From: a virus
DNA: 58,166 nucleotides
Strand: one strand, 5' to 3'
IMG/VR virus record: IMGVR_UViG_3300010371_000006
Coordinates: 1-58,166 of that record
Shown: one piece after another, positions 38,884-48,000 of the stretch
Numbering within the stretch: the stretch's first letter is position 1
Layout: each line of letters begins with the position of its first letter
The notes under the pieces: generated by a model
Database searches by the model: none
Seen by the model: only the letters and a program-made list of their open reading frames with translations
What the model was told of the DNA's origin: nothing
Translations under genes and position numbers: made by a program

Positions 38884-39333
38884 TCAGTTGGTGCCGGTGT
38901 CCGGCTGGTCGGCCGCGACGGCCGTGGTCGCCGGCGTCTCCACCGGGGCAGCCACGTTCTCCCCGACGGTCTCGGCGTCGGTCTCCGGCTCGGCGGTCGG
39001 CAGGGAGGTGCCGTCGGTCGGAGTCGTGCCCGCCGGCGACGAGTCGCCCGGGCCGGCGCCCTCGGTGACCGGGTTGGTCACGTTGGCCAGGTCCTCGTCC
39101 GCCGCCTCGTCGTCGGCCAGCACGTGGAACTCGGCCGAGAGGGTCGGGTGGCTGGCGATGAAGTGGGCCAGGCCGGTCTCGAGCTCGTGTACCGCGTTCT
39201 TGGCGAAGGTCAGGACCGAGTTGCCGGAGAGCGACTTGAGGTCCTCCTCGGTGGCACCGATGTTCTTGAGATCTTCGGTGGTGAACACCCGCTTGGCGGC
39301 GTCGCCGATGTACTTGATCAGGTTGAAGCTCAT
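38884..39333 (-). CDS. Unrecognised protein with disordered acidic C-terminus
   Basis: The protein has 149 residues. The first 85 residues are helical (IKYIGDAAKRVFTTEDLK...); the rest is Thr/Pro/Ala/Glu-rich and probably unstructured. It lies between tail terminator and tail tube genes. A minor virion or assembly protein is possible. Confidence 0.55.
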   Translation of the reverse strand: MSFNLIKYIGDAAKRVFTTEDLKNIGATEEDLKSLSGNSVLTFAKNAVHELETGLAHFIASHPTLSAEFHVLADDEAADEDLANVTNPVTEGAGPGDSSPAGTTPTDGTSLPTAEPETDAETVGENVAAPVETPATTAVAADQPDTGTN

Positions 39334-39346
39334 GGGATCTCTTTTT

Positions 39347-39766
39347 CTACTGGGACTGGATCAGTTGGTATCGACTGTACCTCACGACCGTGTCCATGGT
39401 GTGGTCGTCCATGTCATCACTGGTCTCAAGGAACTTCACAGCCATTATATGCGCGTCGGTCGAAGTTTGATCCGTCCTCAGCGCATCCTTCACCAGACTC
39501 AGCACCTGATCGACCTGGACATAACTGGGTCGAGCATCGTGGCACCAGACCTCGAGAAACTGACGGTGGGGCCGGAAGGCGATGTCTGGATCGTCGAACT
39601 GCTGCTCGTCGCTGTCGGTGCCGAACTTGAGCACCAGAAACGGCCGCTGAATCTGAGCGGTCATAGCGCTCTGGCCCGGTAAGATGGATGACGGCGGCAC
39701 TATCTCAGTGAGCGCCTGACTTGCGCAAAGCGTCTGATAGACCCATTGACGGGCGGTAGCCATCAT
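39347..39766 (-). CDS. Tail terminator-like protein
   Basis: The protein has 139 residues. The pattern of an N-terminal helix, LVLKFGTD strand, FLEVWCHDARPSYVQVDQVL and a final strand RYSRYQL resembles siphovirus tail terminators (DUF3168-like). It follows the tail completion gene with a TGATG overlap. Assignment rests on order and size. Confidence 0.65.
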   Translation of the reverse strand: MMATARQWVYQTLCASQALTEIVPPSSILPGQSAMTAQIQRPFLVLKFGTDSDEQQFDDPDIAFRPHRQFLEVWCHDARPSYVQVDQVLSLVKDALRTDQTSTDAHIMAVKFLETSDDMDDHTMDTVVRYSRYQLIQSQ

Positions 39767-40128
39767 TCACCTCCTGAGCTGAGTTGAGCATGTAGTTCCT
39801 CGAGAAGAGGAAGCGAGTAGTCTTGAAGAGTCGGCATGATGATCGAGAAGTTGCCGCTCTGAATAACCTCCAGCCAAAGCCCGTACTCAACCGTGTGGTA
39901 GAGCTGCATGTACAGCATCCCGGAGTCGCCGTCGACGTTCACGCTGAGGCCGTTGCGCGCGTCGCCAGTTCGATCCTCCCAAGGCGCGTTGGCCTTCGCG
40001 TAGTCGAGCGACTTCCGAGCAACTTCCTCTAGCAGCTCTTTGGCCTGCTCGACAACCTCCACGTCAGCTTCTGCCAGGCCGATGGTCAGCGAGTCTTGCA
40101 GCACGAAGAACCCGCTCAGCCCGGCCAT
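39763..40128 (-). CDS. Tail completion protein (HK97 gp10-like)
   Basis: The protein has 121 residues. KSLDYAKANAPWEDRTGDARNGL is the typical motif of the HK97 gp10 family, followed by YHTVEYGLWLEV. It should join the head connector to the tail. The TGATG overlap with the preceding gene implies coupled translation. Confidence 0.8.
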   Translation of the reverse strand: MAGLSGFFVLQDSLTIGLAEADVEVVEQAKELLEEVARKSLDYAKANAPWEDRTGDARNGLSVNVDGDSGMLYMQLYHTVEYGLWLEVIQSGNFSIIMPTLQDYSLPLLEELHAQLSSGGE

Positions 40129-40535
40129 CAGGTCGCCTTGTCGCGGATCTCGATCAGGATCGTGAGACGGTCGGACATCTCGGGCAGCTCCGTCTTCGGT
40201 TCCACACCGATGACCTTCATCCAGGCATCGCCGAGCATGAACTCGTCGTAGCGTTGGACGTCGGCGTTGTACGCAGCGACCAGCGAATACTGGACGTTGG
40301 GCACGTCGCCGGCGGTGATCATGTCGGTCAGAGCAGCGAGCCGGCGCTTGTAAGGCACCAACCTCATCACCTGTGGAGCCACCGGGATGGTCGGCCCCTT
40401 CTTCCAGCCTCCCGCACCATCGTCGATACGGGAGTATCGCGTGAAGACGATCGTGACCGGGTCAGCGTTGATGTAGACCTGGAGATTACGCCGGCGAGCA
40501 CGCATCTCAATCGTCTGTTGTGCGGTGAGTACCAT
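40128..40535 (-). CDS. Head closure (stopper) protein-like
   Basis: The protein has about 135 residues. Strand-rich with VTIVFTRYSRIDDGAGGW and GDAWMKVIGVEPK, it fits the head-closure/connector family by size and position. It starts at the ATG after GGTAGGTGG. The call depends mainly on gene order. Confidence 0.6.
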   Translation of the reverse strand: MVLTAQQTIEMRARRRNLQVYINADPVTIVFTRYSRIDDGAGGWKKGPTIPVAPQVMRLVPYKRRLAALTDMITAGDVPNVQYSLVAAYNADVQRYDEFMLGDAWMKVIGVEPKTELPEMSDRLTILIEIRDKAT

Positions 40536-40544
40536 GACCACCAC

Positions 40545-40886
40545 CTACCAGGGCATAGTGCGTCGGTTGACGATCTGACGAGACCTGCCGATGTAGGCGT
40601 TGTTGTCAGGCTGGTTGGCCCAGTACTTCGCCTGAGAGTTGGCCTGGGTGTAGGCCTGGCTCATCTTGCGCTGTGAGTTACCCTCCACCACGTCAACCTG
40701 AGAGGCGAACCAGGCAGCCTTGACTCGCCAGGCGTTAGCGGTCGAGGCGTTGACGCTGTTGTTGTTCATGGTCAGGAAGGTTTGGATCTGGTCGTCGGTG
40801 AACATCGTGTCGGCGTCGGATCCCCCCGGGGGGATTGACTCGCCGCACTGCAGACGCACCAGATCCGCCGCCGACACGTCGCTCAT
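40545..40886 (-). CDS. Head-tail adaptor-like protein
   Basis: The protein has 113 residues, helical (DLVRLQCGESIPPGG, WRVKAAWFASQVDVVEGN), like connector adaptors of HK97 gp6 type. It is the first connector gene after the capsid set. The start MSDVSAAD follows the end of the preceding gene directly. Confidence 0.6.
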   Translation of the reverse strand: MSDVSAADLVRLQCGESIPPGGSDADTMFTDDQIQTFLTMNNNSVNASTANAWRVKAAWFASQVDVVEGNSQRKMSQAYTQANSQAKYWANQPDNNAYIGRSRQIVNRRTMPW

Positions 40887-40887
40887 G

Positions 40888-41226
40888 CTACTTGCTCGCC
40901 TTCTCGGCGTCGGCCGCCTGGAGCATCTCGATGAGCTTGCTCCGGTTGGACTTGGTGCCGGACTCGACCAGGCCACGCTGCTTGGCCTCGGCGAGCAGGT
41001 CCTTGGACTGCATCTCCGAGTACTGGATCACGCCGTCGCCGTTGTCCGGTTCGACCGTCTCGTCCTCTTCGACCTCGTCGTCCGGGCTGCCGGCCTGCTC
41101 CCACAGGGCCTGCGCCATCGGGTAGTCCGGGTGGTTCGAGAAGAACGAACCGTCGGGCCGACGGAACACCACGATCGGCTCGCCGTCGCGGTCCTTCAGA
41201 GCCGGAGGCTCCTTCATGTTAGCCAT
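40888..41226 (-). CDS. Small protein after the capsid gene, SAP/LEM-like end
   Basis: The protein has 112 residues. The N-terminus is basic and aromatic. The C-terminal 40 residues (SKDLLAEAKQRGLVESG, SKLIEMLQAAD) look like a SAP or Rho-N-type helix-turn-helix. Similar small proteins often follow phage capsid genes. Function unproven. Confidence 0.6.
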   Translation of the reverse strand: MANMKEPPALKDRDGEPIVVFRRPDGSFFSNHPDYPMAQALWEQAGSPDDEVEEDETVEPDNGDGVIQYSEMQSKDLLAEAKQRGLVESGTKSNRSKLIEMLQAADAEKASK

Positions 41227-41241
41227 GTTCAGTTACCTCCC

Positions 41242-42486
41242 TTACTGGTTGTACGCGGCCGGGACCGTGTAGGTGGTCGAGGTGGAGGCGACGAGCTGGA
41301 CGACGTAACCGCCCCCTCGCTGCCGGACGCCGGTGCCGAAGCCGCGGCGGTAGTGCGCCTCCTTCAGGGGGTAGGCGCCGTTGTCGCCGGCGACCAGCTG
41401 CAGACCGCCGAGCGCCGGGTTGATGTGCTCGCGGAAGCCGACGGGGTTGTTGATGTTGAGCTGACCGCCCGAGACCAGGGCCACGATGTAGCCGGCCGGG
41501 ATGTACGGCTCCTCGATGATGTGCCACGGGCCGTAAGTGCCGATCTCGCCCTGGACCGGGCTGCCGTCGGGACGACCGACGATGCCCATGGACGCCGGCA
41601 GGATCACGCCGCCACCCACGTGCTGCGACGGGATGAAGTCGTAGGTCGCGCCGTTCAGGACCTTGAACTTGCGGATGGCGACACCCTGGGCACGGTTCAC
41701 CCAGAGGACCAGGTCGTAGCCGTTCTGCAGCGTGTAGCCGTGGTTGTAGAAGTCCGACTCGAGGTCGTCCAGCGTCTGCGGCTGCAGCTGCGCGTTGTTG
41801 ACCTGCGAGGGCAGGCCGTAGGAGGTCGCGTAGTGGCTGTGGGAGCCGGTGAAGGTGATGTTCTTGTAGGTCGGCGGCACTTCGCCGTCGCCGTTGTAGA
41901 ACTTGTACACCGTCGTCGGGATGTTCTTGTCGGCGATTCCCACACCGTTGGCGCTGTTGAACACGGTCGACATGACCTTGTTGAACAGCAGCCGGTTGTC
42001 GGCCTCGAGCGCCATGTTCGTGTACTGGTCGATCTGGGCCCGGCCGGCCTCCGCGAGGAAGAGCCAGGTGTAGCGGATCGCCAGGTCGTAGAACTTGAAG
42101 TCGTAGCCACGGGTGTAGAAGCCTTGGCCCCGGATGCCCTTCGGCTTGCCGTACTCGGTCGCTTCCTCGAAGTCGACCTCGACCGGCACGCCGACGTAGT
42201 CGATGACGTCCGTCACCTGGAAGGTGAGGTAGTCGATCAGCCGGTCTCGCTGGCTGTTCCAGACCGAGAGGATCTGCTGGATCTCGGCCCAGATCTCGTT
42301 GATGTCCGAACCGTCGGCGGTCGGCACCAGGACGTCGGCGCGCTCGAGGGTACCGCCGTCGAAGCCTCGGACCATCAGGTCCTGCAGCGACTCCCCTTCC
42401 AGCATTCGCTGGAAGAGGTTCTTGCGGGTAACCGGGTTCGAGTAGACCACCGGCTCCTCGCCATACAGCAGAGGGATGTTGTCCAT
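41242..42486 (-). CDS. Major capsid protein
   Basis: The protein has 414 residues with an AAGGAGG ribosome site. FKFYDLAIRYTWLFLAEAG, a long middle helix and VPPTYKNITFTGSHSHY belong to an actinophage-type capsid protein by composition and size. It sits after scaffold and decoration genes. I see no N-terminal protease propeptide. The HK97 fold is expected for this gene order but not provable by eye. Confidence 0.8.
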   Translation of the reverse strand: MDNIPLLYGEEPVVYSNPVTRKNLFQRMLEGESLQDLMVRGFDGGTLERADVLVPTADGSDINEIWAEIQQILSVWNSQRDRLIDYLTFQVTDVIDYVGVPVEVDFEEATEYGKPKGIRGQGFYTRGYDFKFYDLAIRYTWLFLAEAGRAQIDQYTNMALEADNRLLFNKVMSTVFNSANGVGIADKNIPTTVYKFYNGDGEVPPTYKNITFTGSHSHYATSYGLPSQVNNAQLQPQTLDDLESDFYNHGYTLQNGYDLVLWVNRAQGVAIRKFKVLNGATYDFIPSQHVGGGVILPASMGIVGRPDGSPVQGEIGTYGPWHIIEEPYIPAGYIVALVSGGQLNINNPVGFREHINPALGGLQLVAGDNGAYPLKEAHYRRGFGTGVRQRGGGYVVQLVASTSTTYTVPAAYNQ

Positions 42487-42508
42487 GTTCGGCTACCTCC
42501 TTCCTTGG

Positions 42509-42967
42509 TTAGGAGCCCGCGACCTGGGCGAAGCCGGTGCGGACGATGAGTCGGGTGGCCTCGACGGTCCAGCCCACGAGGGGGCCGTCGGTCGAAGTCG
42601 CGGACAGGGTGCCGTCGGACTTGGCGTAGTACTTCGTCCCGGCCACGAGAGCGGTGCCGAGGATGATCTCGCCCGCCGTCATGATGTCGACGACGTTGCC
42701 CGCCTTGCCACCCATCGGGACCGCGGCGTTGACCTGGCCGGCGATGTTGCCCAGTCGCGGATACTGGGGCAGGTTCTTGACGAGGACTCCGACGAAGCCG
42801 GACGCGCCGGCGGTGCCGACCACGACCTGTCCGCTCGCGTTCAGCGAGACACCGACCGGGCCGTAGCCGCCGGAGGCGCTGATCGAGCCGCTCGGCAGGT
42901 CCGCAGCCAGCGGCGCTCGGAAGATGCCGACTTCGGGATTGACCTTGTCGTAGCGCGAGTCAGCCAT
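42509..42967 (-). CDS. Head decoration / capsid-stabilising protein
   Basis: The protein has 152 residues, Gly/Ala/Val-rich and beta in character (GPVGVSLNASGQVVVGTAG, IMTAGEIILGTALVAGTKYY), which matches DUF2190-like head decoration proteins. It lies between scaffold and capsid genes. Confidence 0.7.
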   Translation of the reverse strand: MADSRYDKVNPEVGIFRAPLAADLPSGSISASGGYGPVGVSLNASGQVVVGTAGASGFVGVLVKNLPQYPRLGNIAGQVNAAVPMGGKAGNVVDIMTAGEIILGTALVAGTKYYAKSDGTLSATSTDGPLVGWTVEATRLIVRTGFAQVAGS

Positions 42968-42988
42968 CGTTCACCTACTTTCGTGTTG

Positions 42989-43705
42989 TTACCGAACGTT
43001 TCGCAGGGCGGGAAGGCGTTCCTTCCACCCGTTGACCGTCTCGGCGGGAGTGGGGGTCTTGCTGGCGTTCCCTGCCGGGCCGGAGAACTTGGAGCCACTC
43101 GGCCGTGTGGGAGTCTTGGGGGTGCCCTTGCCGTCGTCGTTCGCCGGCTTCAGGAAGTGGGGCTTGCGCTTGGCGAGATCCTTCAGTGCGGTCTTGATCT
43201 CGGACTCATCCCACACCACGTTGGACGGGTCGTCGTCGTCCTGCGCGTGGGTGATCAGGGACATGTCGAGCGCGGCCACCGCGTCGTCGGGATCGACGAA
43301 GTTGGAGGCCAGCTCGCGAACGGTGGTTCGGAAGGAGGTCTTCACGAATGCGGCGTTGAGCTTCTGGAGCTTCTCCTCAGCCGCTCGGGCAGCAGGGCTG
43401 CGTGACGCCTTGCCCTTGCCCTTCTCGGGCTCCTGCGGCTCTTCCTCGGGCTCCTCATCGCCTTCCCCGGTCGCGCCCTTCGATGCGGTCGCCTCACGCA
43501 GCCGCTTCTCGAGGTTCTTCGTCCGGAGTCGTTCGGCGGCGAGGGCCTTCTTTAGGCCGTCGTTGTCCGGCTCCTTGTCCGCGTCGGTCTCGCCACCTTC
43601 ACCGGGATCACCCTCGGTTCCGGTACCGCCCTGCGGGTCCTCGTCTTCGTAGCCGATGAGCATCACGCTCTTGAGCCACAGGGCGAGCTCACTCTTAGGA
43701 AGCAT
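42989..43705 (-). CDS. Scaffold protein
   Basis: The protein has about 238 residues from the ATG after AAGGAGAAGCG. Its centre is a charged coiled coil (LKKALAAERLRTKNLEKRL), flanked by acidic disordered stretches, with a compact C-terminal region and basic end, the usual plan of a capsid scaffold. Position between portal and capsid genes supports it. Confidence 0.7.
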   Translation of the reverse strand: MLPKSELALWLKSVMLIGYEDEDPQGGTGTEGDPGEGGETDADKEPDNDGLKKALAAERLRTKNLEKRLREATASKGATGEGDEEPEEEPQEPEKGKGKASRSPAARAAEEKLQKLNAAFVKTSFRTTVRELASNFVDPDDAVAALDMSLITHAQDDDDPSNVVWDESEIKTALKDLAKRKPHFLKPANDDGKGTPKTPTRPSGSKFSGPAGNASKTPTPAETVNGWKERLPALRNVR

Positions 43706-43738
43706 CACGCTTCTCCTTCCTGGCCTAGGCATCACGCC

Positions 43739-45475
43739 TTAGCGGCCTCTGGGTTTCTTAGCAGTTGTCTGCTTCGCCAACTTCTGACCCGACTCAGTCC
43801 CGTCGGACTCGTTGGTCTTGTTGGCGTTGTTACTCTGGTTGGGCTTCGGAGGCAGAGTCGTCGACTTCTGTCCGTTGACCCCGGCGGGCATCTGATCAGG
43901 ACCCCCACCACCCTGAAGAGCGGCGGCCGCTGCAGCAGCTGCGGTCTCAGCAGGGACGTTTCCGAGTTGACCGGCAGGCGTGTTGTACTTGAGTTCCTTC
44001 TCACGCTCAGCGTCGATCTGGTCCTGGATGTCGTCAGGGAACTCGTACCCGAGGAGGGAGACCTCCTGGCGGTAGTATTCGATCGAGATGACATCACGGT
44101 CAAGCATGTTGTTCAGCTCGTTGATCCGCTCAGTGCGGTCCTTGGGCAGCTTGTCGCCAACCTCGACGCAGATCTCGAGACCATCCGGCCAGGCCTCGCC
44201 TTCGTACGCCTCGCGGAACTGAGTCCACATCCAGAAGATGTGCTCGAGCTTGGCGATGCCGAAGAGGTCCCGCTCCTGAACCTTAGACGCGGTAGGCAAG
44301 AAGTTGACCGCGAGAGCCATCGGGTTCGAGGCGACCGCCGGCGGGACGTCGCCCATAGCTGCCGCACTGATACCCGAGGCTTCCTTGATCTTGTTCTCAG
44401 CGTACTTCACTGCATCAAGTGAGGGAGTGACTGAGGTGACCCCATCGATCCGCTTCATGAAGTTGCCGTTGGGGACTTCGAGCACCTGACCGGGCTCGAT
44501 GTTCCAGGGCAGCTCCTGACCCTGAGGTCCAGTCGGGGGAGGCGCGTCGGTGACGAACTGACCCAGACCGTCGAGCGCCAGAGCCACGTTCAGGTCAGTG
44601 ATCTGCTGGCTGACCCCGCGCATGACCCGCTCCATGCCCCGCATGTCCGAAGAGCCGAAGGGCTGACCGTCCATGGCGATGTTCTTGAACCAGAACACCG
44701 GAATGTGGTTGATTTGGTCAGGTAGCTGGTCGCCGGCGTTGAGGACCTTGTAGACTTCCTCTTGATCGGTCCAGAGCTTGTCGTTCTGAACGAGGATTTC
44801 CTCCTCGCTCCACACGTACCGATCCTTACCGGCCTGGGCGAGTTCGAGATCCGGCGGCACGGGCGTGTCCGGGTCGTCAGTGTTGGTCGAGACCTTGCCG
44901 ATCTCGTACCAGTAGTGGAGCCGGCGGACGAGCAGCTTGTCCTTGTCGGCCGGGTTGACGTAGGGCTCGACGATCCAGACTTCGGTGATGTGCTCGCCGT
45001 CGTCGTCGTCGAACTTACGCAGCACCTTGCCCGGATGCACCGAAGTGAGCGAGATGCGCTTGCCCTCAGGTTTGTCCGGGTCGGCCGTCATGTGGAGAAC
45101 GAAGTCGCCTCGGATGCACCCGCTGTGCTTCGCGGTGTGGAAACGAGGATAGAACATCTCTCGCTTCAGGAAGGCCTGGAGGTCGTCGTTCTCCTTCTTG
45201 TTCTTCTCCACATCCTCCAGCTTGATCAGGAGGCCCTTGAGGAGATAGTGGCTGATCGTGTCGACGACGATGCGGCCGTTCGGCACGTAGATCGGCTGCT
45301 CGGTGACCAACACGCGAAGGGCGTAGGACGAGTCCTCGGTCCAGTACATCGAGTCGAGCGAGTCGTAGACTGCAGCTCGCTGGGCGTCGTCCTTGGGCAG
45401 CCACGCCGGCGGCTGGCAAGTCGGGAACGGGTATGCCTGCCAGGGAGGCTGACCGCCGAAGTACTTAGTGCTCAT
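43739..45475 (-). CDS. Portal protein
   Basis: The protein has 578 residues. Central segments with IPVFWFKNIAMDGQPFGSSD and RGVSQQITDLNVALALDGLG match siphovirus portal cores; a Gln/Asn/Ala-rich C-terminal tail follows. It overlaps the large terminase gene by ATGA. It forms the ring through which DNA enters the capsid. Confidence 0.85.
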   Translation of the reverse strand: MSTKYFGGQPPWQAYPFPTCQPPAWLPKDDAQRAAVYDSLDSMYWTEDSSYALRVLVTEQPIYVPNGRIVVDTISHYLLKGLLIKLEDVEKNKKENDDLQAFLKREMFYPRFHTAKHSGCIRGDFVLHMTADPDKPEGKRISLTSVHPGKVLRKFDDDDGEHITEVWIVEPYVNPADKDKLLVRRLHYWYEIGKVSTNTDDPDTPVPPDLELAQAGKDRYVWSEEEILVQNDKLWTDQEEVYKVLNAGDQLPDQINHIPVFWFKNIAMDGQPFGSSDMRGMERVMRGVSQQITDLNVALALDGLGQFVTDAPPPTGPQGQELPWNIEPGQVLEVPNGNFMKRIDGVTSVTPSLDAVKYAENKIKEASGISAAAMGDVPPAVASNPMALAVNFLPTASKVQERDLFGIAKLEHIFWMWTQFREAYEGEAWPDGLEICVEVGDKLPKDRTERINELNNMLDRDVISIEYYRQEVSLLGYEFPDDIQDQIDAEREKELKYNTPAGQLGNVPAETAAAAAAAALQGGGGPDQMPAGVNGQKSTTLPPKPNQSNNANKTNESDGTESGQKLAKQTTAKKPRGR

Positions 45476-46878
45476 CGTCTACCTCCCACCGTCTTAGTGG
45501 TTCGAGTTTGCCGGGAACGACCCGCTCCGCCAGTCTTGGCAGCGCCGATGTGACCCTTGAAGAATCGACCTAGCGCCTCGGGGCCGTGGTTGTCTCGGTC
45601 GAGCGGCAGCTCGCCGGGATTCTTGCCTTCGCCGTACTTGGGATCCTTGTGCTCGGGCCAGCGGTAACCTTGACGCATCTCCCAGATAAGCTGCTCGCAG
45701 CTGCGGTCTACCCACAGGCTGGGCTGCTTGTCAGGGTGGTCGTCAGGCAGATGCTCAGGACGAACCTTCAGCGCGCGTCGTATCATGCGCACCCGGTCGA
45801 TGATCTCACCACCGGTGTTGTTGTTCGTATTCTTCTGCAGCTTCCTGCGAAGTATGTTGGCGTCAGAGGGTGCGGCCGGGTCGACATAGATCATGTTGAC
45901 GTGCTGGGTGAGTGGGTGCTCCAGCAACTCAGCGGCGATCTCTTCGGTGTCCCTCATCTGCCAGCGCTGTTCGTAGATGACGTAGACCTTACCCCATACG
46001 TCGATCTGTATCAGCAGCCAGACCCAGTCGTTGACGTAGCCGAAGTCGACTGCGGCATAGAGAGGAAGCGCCCGGTTGTACTCGATGTCCTTGACATGGA
46101 TGTCGGAGTCCCACTCCTTCATCACTCGTCCCACACGTTCGACGAACTTGGCCCCATACTGGCGGTCGAACTCGTCGTCGGTCAGGTCGTCCTTGGCCTC
46201 CTGAATCTCAGGATCATTGTATCCGCCAGGGAACACGATCTGGTTGGTCCAGGAGGGCATACGGATCGACCACCATGACTGCTTGGTGGGATCCTGACCC
46301 CGTTGGTACAGCGAGTAGAGCAGCGAGTCCTCCGCTGCCCCCTCAGGCACTCCCGACGTCAGCGACCAACCCCGCTTGTCGGAGAGCGCGGGTCGAACGT
46401 AGTCACCCCACATCTTCCGGCGTTGGCGGCCAGCCTCGACGATGAGCACAAAGTCGAGACCCTCACCGACAAGGGATTCCGGGTGTCGAGCCGATCGACA
46501 CTGCAGGTCGAATCCCCACTTGGTCTTGATGTGCATGTTGCCGTTCTCAACGTTGTTGAGAAACCGCTCGGAGAGGGTGTCGATGCCGAGAGCTCGGAAG
46601 GAGTTGTAGATGACACGGAACTCCTTCTCACAGTCGGTGTACTCAGGGCCGATGATCCACCCGATCATGGGCTGGCCCAGGAAGTTCCTGACGAAGGCCG
46701 CTGCTTCGCACTCCTTGCCGCCGACCAGCGTCTTGCCCCACCGTCGTCCGTTGCACAGCACCCGGTGTCGAGCCGGGTTATAGTGCACGAGCCGCTGCCC
46801 CCCGTGGGGGGTGTAGCCGGTGTTCTCGAAGTACAGATCCTTGCGGAAGACCTTGCCGCCGGGCGTCAGGGCGCTCAT
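45472..46878 (-). CDS. Terminase large subunit
   Basis: The protein has 468 residues. ATPase: CNGRRWGKTLVGG (Walker A, about 38-50) and DFVLIVEAG (about 140), in which the usual Asp before the catalytic Glu is Val. Nuclease: YAAVDFGYVNDW (about 275) and MIYVDPAAPSDANIL (about 335) give the RNase-H-type acidic residues. It packages DNA with the portal encoded next. The altered Walker B is the one oddity. Confidence 0.9.
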   Translation of the reverse strand: MSALTPGGKVFRKDLYFENTGYTPHGGQRLVHYNPARHRVLCNGRRWGKTLVGGKECEAAAFVRNFLGQPMIGWIIGPEYTDCEKEFRVIYNSFRALGIDTLSERFLNNVENGNMHIKTKWGFDLQCRSARHPESLVGEGLDFVLIVEAGRQRRKMWGDYVRPALSDKRGWSLTSGVPEGAAEDSLLYSLYQRGQDPTKQSWWSIRMPSWTNQIVFPGGYNDPEIQEAKDDLTDDEFDRQYGAKFVERVGRVMKEWDSDIHVKDIEYNRALPLYAAVDFGYVNDWVWLLIQIDVWGKVYVIYEQRWQMRDTEEIAAELLEHPLTQHVNMIYVDPAAPSDANILRRKLQKNTNNNTGGEIIDRVRMIRRALKVRPEHLPDDHPDKQPSLWVDRSCEQLIWEMRQGYRWPEHKDPKYGEGKNPGELPLDRDNHGPEALGRFFKGHIGAAKTGGAGRSRQTRTTKTVGGRR

Positions 46879-46888
46879 GACGACCTCC

Positions 46889-47092
46889 TTACTTTGAACT
46901 GGGCAGGTTCGGGTATCGCCGCTTGACGGCGGCCCTCACCTGCGCCTTCTGCTGTGGCGTGCCGTCAGCGTTCACACGAGCGAGGGCGTCGACGGCGTGA
47001 GCCTTGTCCATGATCGGGTATTCCCGGGTGGCAGGGATGGCGAAGGCGGAGGCCGGGAGATTCTTCCGCATCTTCGTCGTCAGTTTGGCCAT
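46889..47092 (-). CDS. DUF6582-like small protein
   Basis: The protein has 67 residues. MRKNLPASAFAIPATREYPI, then DKAHAVDALARV and KRRYPNLP match a small domain (DUF6582 as I recall it) found in many phage head genes. Its role is unknown. It lies just before the large terminase gene. Confidence 0.65.
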   Translation of the reverse strand: MAKLTTKMRKNLPASAFAIPATREYPIMDKAHAVDALARVNADGTPQQKAQVRAAVKRRYPNLPSSK

Positions 47093-47094
47093 CG

Positions 47095-47415
47095 CTACAT
47101 CCAGTTCTGCGTGGCGTCGATGACGTCCTGGGTCGCCTGCCAGGCCTCGCCATACGTGGGGCCGTACGGCTGGCCGGTGACGAACCACGAAGGACGACCG
47201 TCGTTATAACGAAGTCCCACCCAGTTACGACGGTCCTCAAGAGCCATGCTGTTGTTGGGCTGACCCGTGAGAGCAGCAAGTCGAATCCGCTCCGTCTGGG
47301 TCAGGGCAGATGCCGCCTTGGGCTGTATGGTGTTCTTGACGGCGCGGGATTCGTACTGGACCCCGCCGTACTCGGAGCCCATCCGCTGGTCGTTGACGAA
47401 CTGGAAGGGCATCAT
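47095..47415 (-). CDS. Unrecognised head-region protein
   Basis: The protein has 106 residues. It is Gln/Asn/Tyr-rich (RYNDGRPSWFVTGQPYGPTY) with a helical end. It lies among small late genes upstream of the large terminase gene. Possibly a minor virion protein. Confidence 0.55.
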   Translation of the reverse strand: MMPFQFVNDQRMGSEYGGVQYESRAVKNTIQPKAASALTQTERIRLAALTGQPNNSMALEDRRNWVGLRYNDGRPSWFVTGQPYGPTYGEAWQATQDVIDATQNWM

Positions 47416-47422
47416 GCACCTC

Positions 47423-47758
47423 CTAGATGGCGTAGGCCGCCAGGTGGATCAGCGCCGAGTCGGCGGTGACCTCGAGGCTGGAGCTGTAGTCGGCCACCGA
47501 GAAGGGACCGAACTTGATCGGCACGGTGGTGTTCGCCGGGATGGGGATCGGCGCCGGGTTGACCGAGGCGCCGGCGACCATGCGCGTCGGCTGGATGGTG
47601 ATGTGGTGGATCGAGGTGTCGGTGTTCGTGACCTCGATCCAGGTGGACAGGCCGGTGTTCTGCACCGAGTTGCCATTGACTGCGTCGGCCGCGACTCCCG
47701 CGGAACCCGCCGTGCCGGCGGCGGTGACTTGATTCACCGTGATGGCGGTACGAGGCAT
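47423..47758 (-). CDS. Putative capsid decoration or small structural protein
   Basis: The protein has 111 residues, beta-rich throughout (TGLSTWIEVTNTDTSIHHIT, IPANTTVPIKFGPFSV), resembling a single Ig-like or jelly-roll domain. It could decorate the head or fibre. It has its own ribosome site. Confidence 0.55.
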   Translation of the reverse strand: MPRTAITVNQVTAAGTAGSAGVAADAVNGNSVQNTGLSTWIEVTNTDTSIHHITIQPTRMVAGASVNPAPIPIPANTTVPIKFGPFSVADYSSSLEVTADSALIHLAAYAI

Positions 47759-47766
47759 CTTGACTC

Positions 47767-48000
47767 CTAGCTGAAAGCGGCCGGCGTGCCGCCAGCGACT
47801 GAGGTTAGTGTTTCGACTTCGGCCTTGTTGACCACGAAACTCGTGCCCTCAGGCCAGGTAAGTGCTTCGAGAGCGGTCTGAAGAGACAGGGCGAACTCAT
47901 CGGTCCAACCATCGTTGTTGCTAGTCATGGAGATGAGGCCGTTGGATGCGTTGCCCGAGATCATCAAGCTATAGACAGTCTGACTATTCTGATTGCTCAT
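47767..48000 (-). CDS. Small protein after the fibre-like gene
   Basis: The protein has 77 residues with a polar N-terminus and a hydrophobic core segment (FALSLQTALEALTWPEGT). Start overlaps the fibre stop as TGATG. It could be a fibre chaperone or small tail component, by position only. Confidence 0.55.
   Translation of the reverse strand: MSNQNSQTVYSLMISGNASNGLISMTSNNDGWTDEFALSLQTALEALTWPEGTSFVVNKAEVETLTSVAGGTPAAFS

Noticed and set aside
40720-42549. Long rightward open frame (609 codons) opposite the capsid gene
   Set aside because: It is antisense to the capsid and neighbouring genes, has Val/Arg/Asp-biased composition typical of reversed GC-rich codons, and no ribosome site.
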